Positions 61,940-64,000 of a stretch of DNA of 64,000 nt are shown here, piece after piece. Made by a program: the position numbers and the translations under genes. The DNA is taken from positions 17,159,881-17,223,880 of the forward strand of contig JAKOON010000007.1 in NCBI GenBank assembly GCA_022577435.1, in the 5' to 3' direction. Every line of letters begins with the position of its first letter. Position 1 is the first letter of the stretch. The notes under the pieces are model-generated. The model saw nothing but the letters and a program-made list of their open reading frames with translations, was not told the DNA's origin and ran no database searches. This DNA is from Embiotoca jacksoni. Taxonomy: Eukaryota; Chordata; Actinopteri; Embiotocidae.

Positions 61940-62050
61940 AAAAACAATATTAGACCTGCTAAACATCAGCATGTTAACATTGTCATCGTGAGGATTGTAG
62001 CATGCAGATGTGGGCACTTGCCTCAAAGCACCAAGGTGCTAATGTAGGTT
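61940..62050 (-). repeat. Interspersed repeat, family D copy 3, inverted fragment
   Basis: Its reverse complement reads aggtgctttgaggc, cacgatgacaatgttaacatg, ctgatgtttagcaggtctaa, matching the left part of the family D copies at 47180 and 52290. Confidence 0.6.
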
Positions 62051-63634
62051 TTAGCTTTGTCTCTTCTAACATCAGTTTACAGTGAATCAGACGACAGCAT
62101 GTCCGTTTGTTTGTGTTGAGGAGAGTGTGTGTGTCTATACCGTGAAGCCGGTGAGCTGCACATGTCAGTGTGACACAGACTGAACTCTGCTAAGGGGATA
62201 CGACAGTTGGTGTCAACAGTTTTCGCCTCGCTGCCCGTTCCTTTTTTAGGTTTTGTTCCTGAACACCCTGAGCCACATCTTTCTCTCCCCCCGCTTTACA
62301 AGTGTTTGTTTGCCTGTTAACAGGGTTTGTGAGGCATCCCCTCCCCTTCAGGGTCCAGACGAGTTGCCAGGATACAAACCATGGAAAGGAATTTCAGGAA
62401 ATCTATGGAGGACTCTGACAAATGGAGACAAACACATTTCTGTCTTTAACAAAACAGTTCAGTACATTAAAGTCCCATTCATCACCCGGAGAGTTTACTT
62501 CTGGGAGATAACGGGGAGTTATCATGTGACAGATCGGCTCTGTCAGCAGGTGGCGCTTTGCTATTCGGCCTCAATCCGAAAAGGTTCCTATGGATCCGCA
62601 ATCCTGTCTGTGACTCACTGTTTGTCCATCCATTGGTCTAAGTGACCAGGCTTTTAGAAATGTTGTGGTCATCGTTTGTGTATGGCCTCAATGTTGTGAG
62701 ATGTATCGAGGTTTGTTGGGCGGCTGTGCTGGGAACAAGGTGATGTGTGTTCCTCTCTAAACTTTAGAGTTTACGTCATTTGTAAAACCCAGATTGACTT
62801 GGCGAAGGGAGCAGGGTTGTTTATCTTCTGACTGACGTAATTCTGTGATTAGCTCTTCAGTTTTTATACCTCCGTTCTCGATCGCACACAATCACAAGTA
62901 TCTGAGCTGAGACAGACGCTGCAGCTGACCTGAGACGAGACCCATATGAACTCAATTTTCCCCCATAGACAACTAAAACAACCAAAAGCAACAACAAAAA
63001 AATGCGTGCTGACGTATGTAGATAGGAAGGAAATCAATAAAAAACAAACAAGAAGGAGGCGGAGCGGCGAGATGAAAGGACGCTCGGAGGGCAGGAGGCT
63101 GGAATTTAGCACATCTGTTACTTTGGCAGGGCTCTCAATCATGTGGGATGTTGTGGAGCCTGAAAGATGCTCAGAGTGTAACTATGTAGGTTGTCTCCAA
63201 GCTCACACACATGCTTTTCAGCCATGGATACCAGACAGGATATATTTTCTTTTTTTTTTCAGTGTTGTTCTGAAGCTAAGCTAAAGTTTGCTATTTCTTC
63301 ATTCTTGGTCAAAAAGAATTCAACATTTTTTTTTTTTAACAAAATTGCTTTAACAGCTCTTGGACATTTTTATTATTTATGAGTTGATTAGTTTACCACA
63401 AATCTCAATAAACACTTCTGGTATGTGTTACACAACACATTATGAGCTTGTGTAAATTGCATGGGAAAATATCTGAGACGAGAAGCAACTGTTTTTACAG
63501 CCCAGAGGCCAAAGTGGTCAAAGATGGTTGAAAATGACATTTCTATTACATACATAGACTATTTCAGCTTGTTTGACAGCTTTTTTTCATGTTTTTTGGC
63601 CTTTTTGGTTTTGACATGATTTATGTGCATTTTT
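62051..63634. other. gpc3: Intronic sequence, possible old repeat at 62330-62600
   Basis: The 130-codon frame at 62253-62645 (LPGYKPWKGISGNLWRTL and ITRRVYFWEITGSYHV) has no recognisable family. Phrases such as gagttgccaggatacaaacc and agcaggtggcgctttg feel like a dispersed fish repeat, which I cannot confirm. Confidence 0.35.
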
Positions 63635-64000
63635 AGGGCCCGAGCACCGATGGTGCGAAAGCCCTATTGTTATCCAAGGAATTATTATTCTTTTTGTTCC
63701 TTATTTTTCTCCGCAAAGAACTGCATTTTTGGATGCTTCATCATATTTATAAACTCATGAAAGTTGGTACACGGTTGTTTTGCAGCGAAAAATGTTGTAT
63801 TTTAGTGGAGTCGCATGTAGGCGTGGCCAATTGGCTCGCTAGCGGCCCCTACACAGATGCCCCAATGGCTACATTTACGTACATGCATGAAAATCGGTGG
63901 ACGTGTGTATCACTCCGAGATGTACAAAAAAGTTACATTGCACCATTATGTCAATTCAACAGGAAGGCTGCCATTTTGAATTTAGTCGCGATTTTAGTGG
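63635..64000 (+). mobile_element. Interspersed repeat beginning gggcccgagcaccg, runs off the window
   Basis: Starts gggcccgagcaccgatggtg, then cgaaagccctattgtt, tctccgcaaagaactgc, aaactcatgaaagttggtac, aggcgtggccaattggctcg, ctagcggcccctac and gaaggctgccattttgaat. This is, from memory, a very abundant teleost dispersed repeat. Its right end lies beyond position 64000. Confidence 0.65.

Larger units (their letters stand above)
49912..64000 (+). other. gpc3: gpc3 intron, 5' part (over 14 kb)
   Basis: The intron starts at gtgagc. No exon encoding the expected C-terminal glypican region (acidic stretch, Ser-Gly repeats, hydrophobic GPI tail) was recognised up to the window end, so this is read as the 5' part of a long intron. 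Repeats and short tandem arrays inside it are listed separately. Confidence 0.6.

Overview
This window looks like ray-finned fish (teleost, probably spiny-rayed) nuclear DNA. It has long AT-leaning introns, very long CA/GT microsatellites, and many decayed interspersed repeats of types I know from teleost genomes. These include a tRNA-derived SINE, a tRNA-like-headed SINE-like repeat, hAT-like and other short inverted-repeat elements, and the 3' tail of a LINE. There are no bacterial-style genes, no operons and no CRISPR array. The species cannot be named from what is visible.

Only one gene can be supported: the middle of a plus-strand glypican gene, best matched to glypican-3 (gpc3). Four exons are readable at 33842-34527, 44610-44752, 45268-45393 and 49800-49911. 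Each has consensus splice sites, and the reading-frame phases agree across all three internal junctions. Together they encode about 356 residues of the cysteine-rich core. They hold ten cysteines, three N-glycosylation sequons and a furin-type R-x-x-R site. The signal peptide and first cysteines should lie in exons upstream of position 1. The heparan-sulfate attachment region and GPI signal should lie beyond position 64000.

Layout: 1-33841 is the 3' part of a very long intron. It carries several repeat insertions, a CA/GT array cluster at 15.9-16.5 kb, a perfect 17-bp hairpin at 5.8 kb and an E-box-like palindrome cluster at 21.2 kb. 34528-44609 is a 10.1-kb intron with a cluster of SINE-like copies (34.9-38.5 kb) and five long GT arrays just upstream of the next exon. 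44753-45267 is a short 515-bp intron. 45394-49799 is a 4.4-kb intron with a GT array followed by a CA array. 49912-64000 is the 5' part of another long intron, containing repeats, a perfect 4 x 14-bp minisatellite and a CpG-rich open segment of unknown meaning.

Apart from glypican, nearly every open frame here is a microsatellite translation, an antisense shadow of an exon, or short chance openness. The points most worth checking are the furin site kept in an otherwise rewritten linker, a clean retroposition event with an 11-bp target duplication inside an older repeat, an inverted-repeat (MITE-like) family with three copies, opposed GT/CA arrays that could pair in the pre-mRNA, and several low-repeat intronic blocks that may be conserved regulatory elements. 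I found no convincing new multi-gene system.
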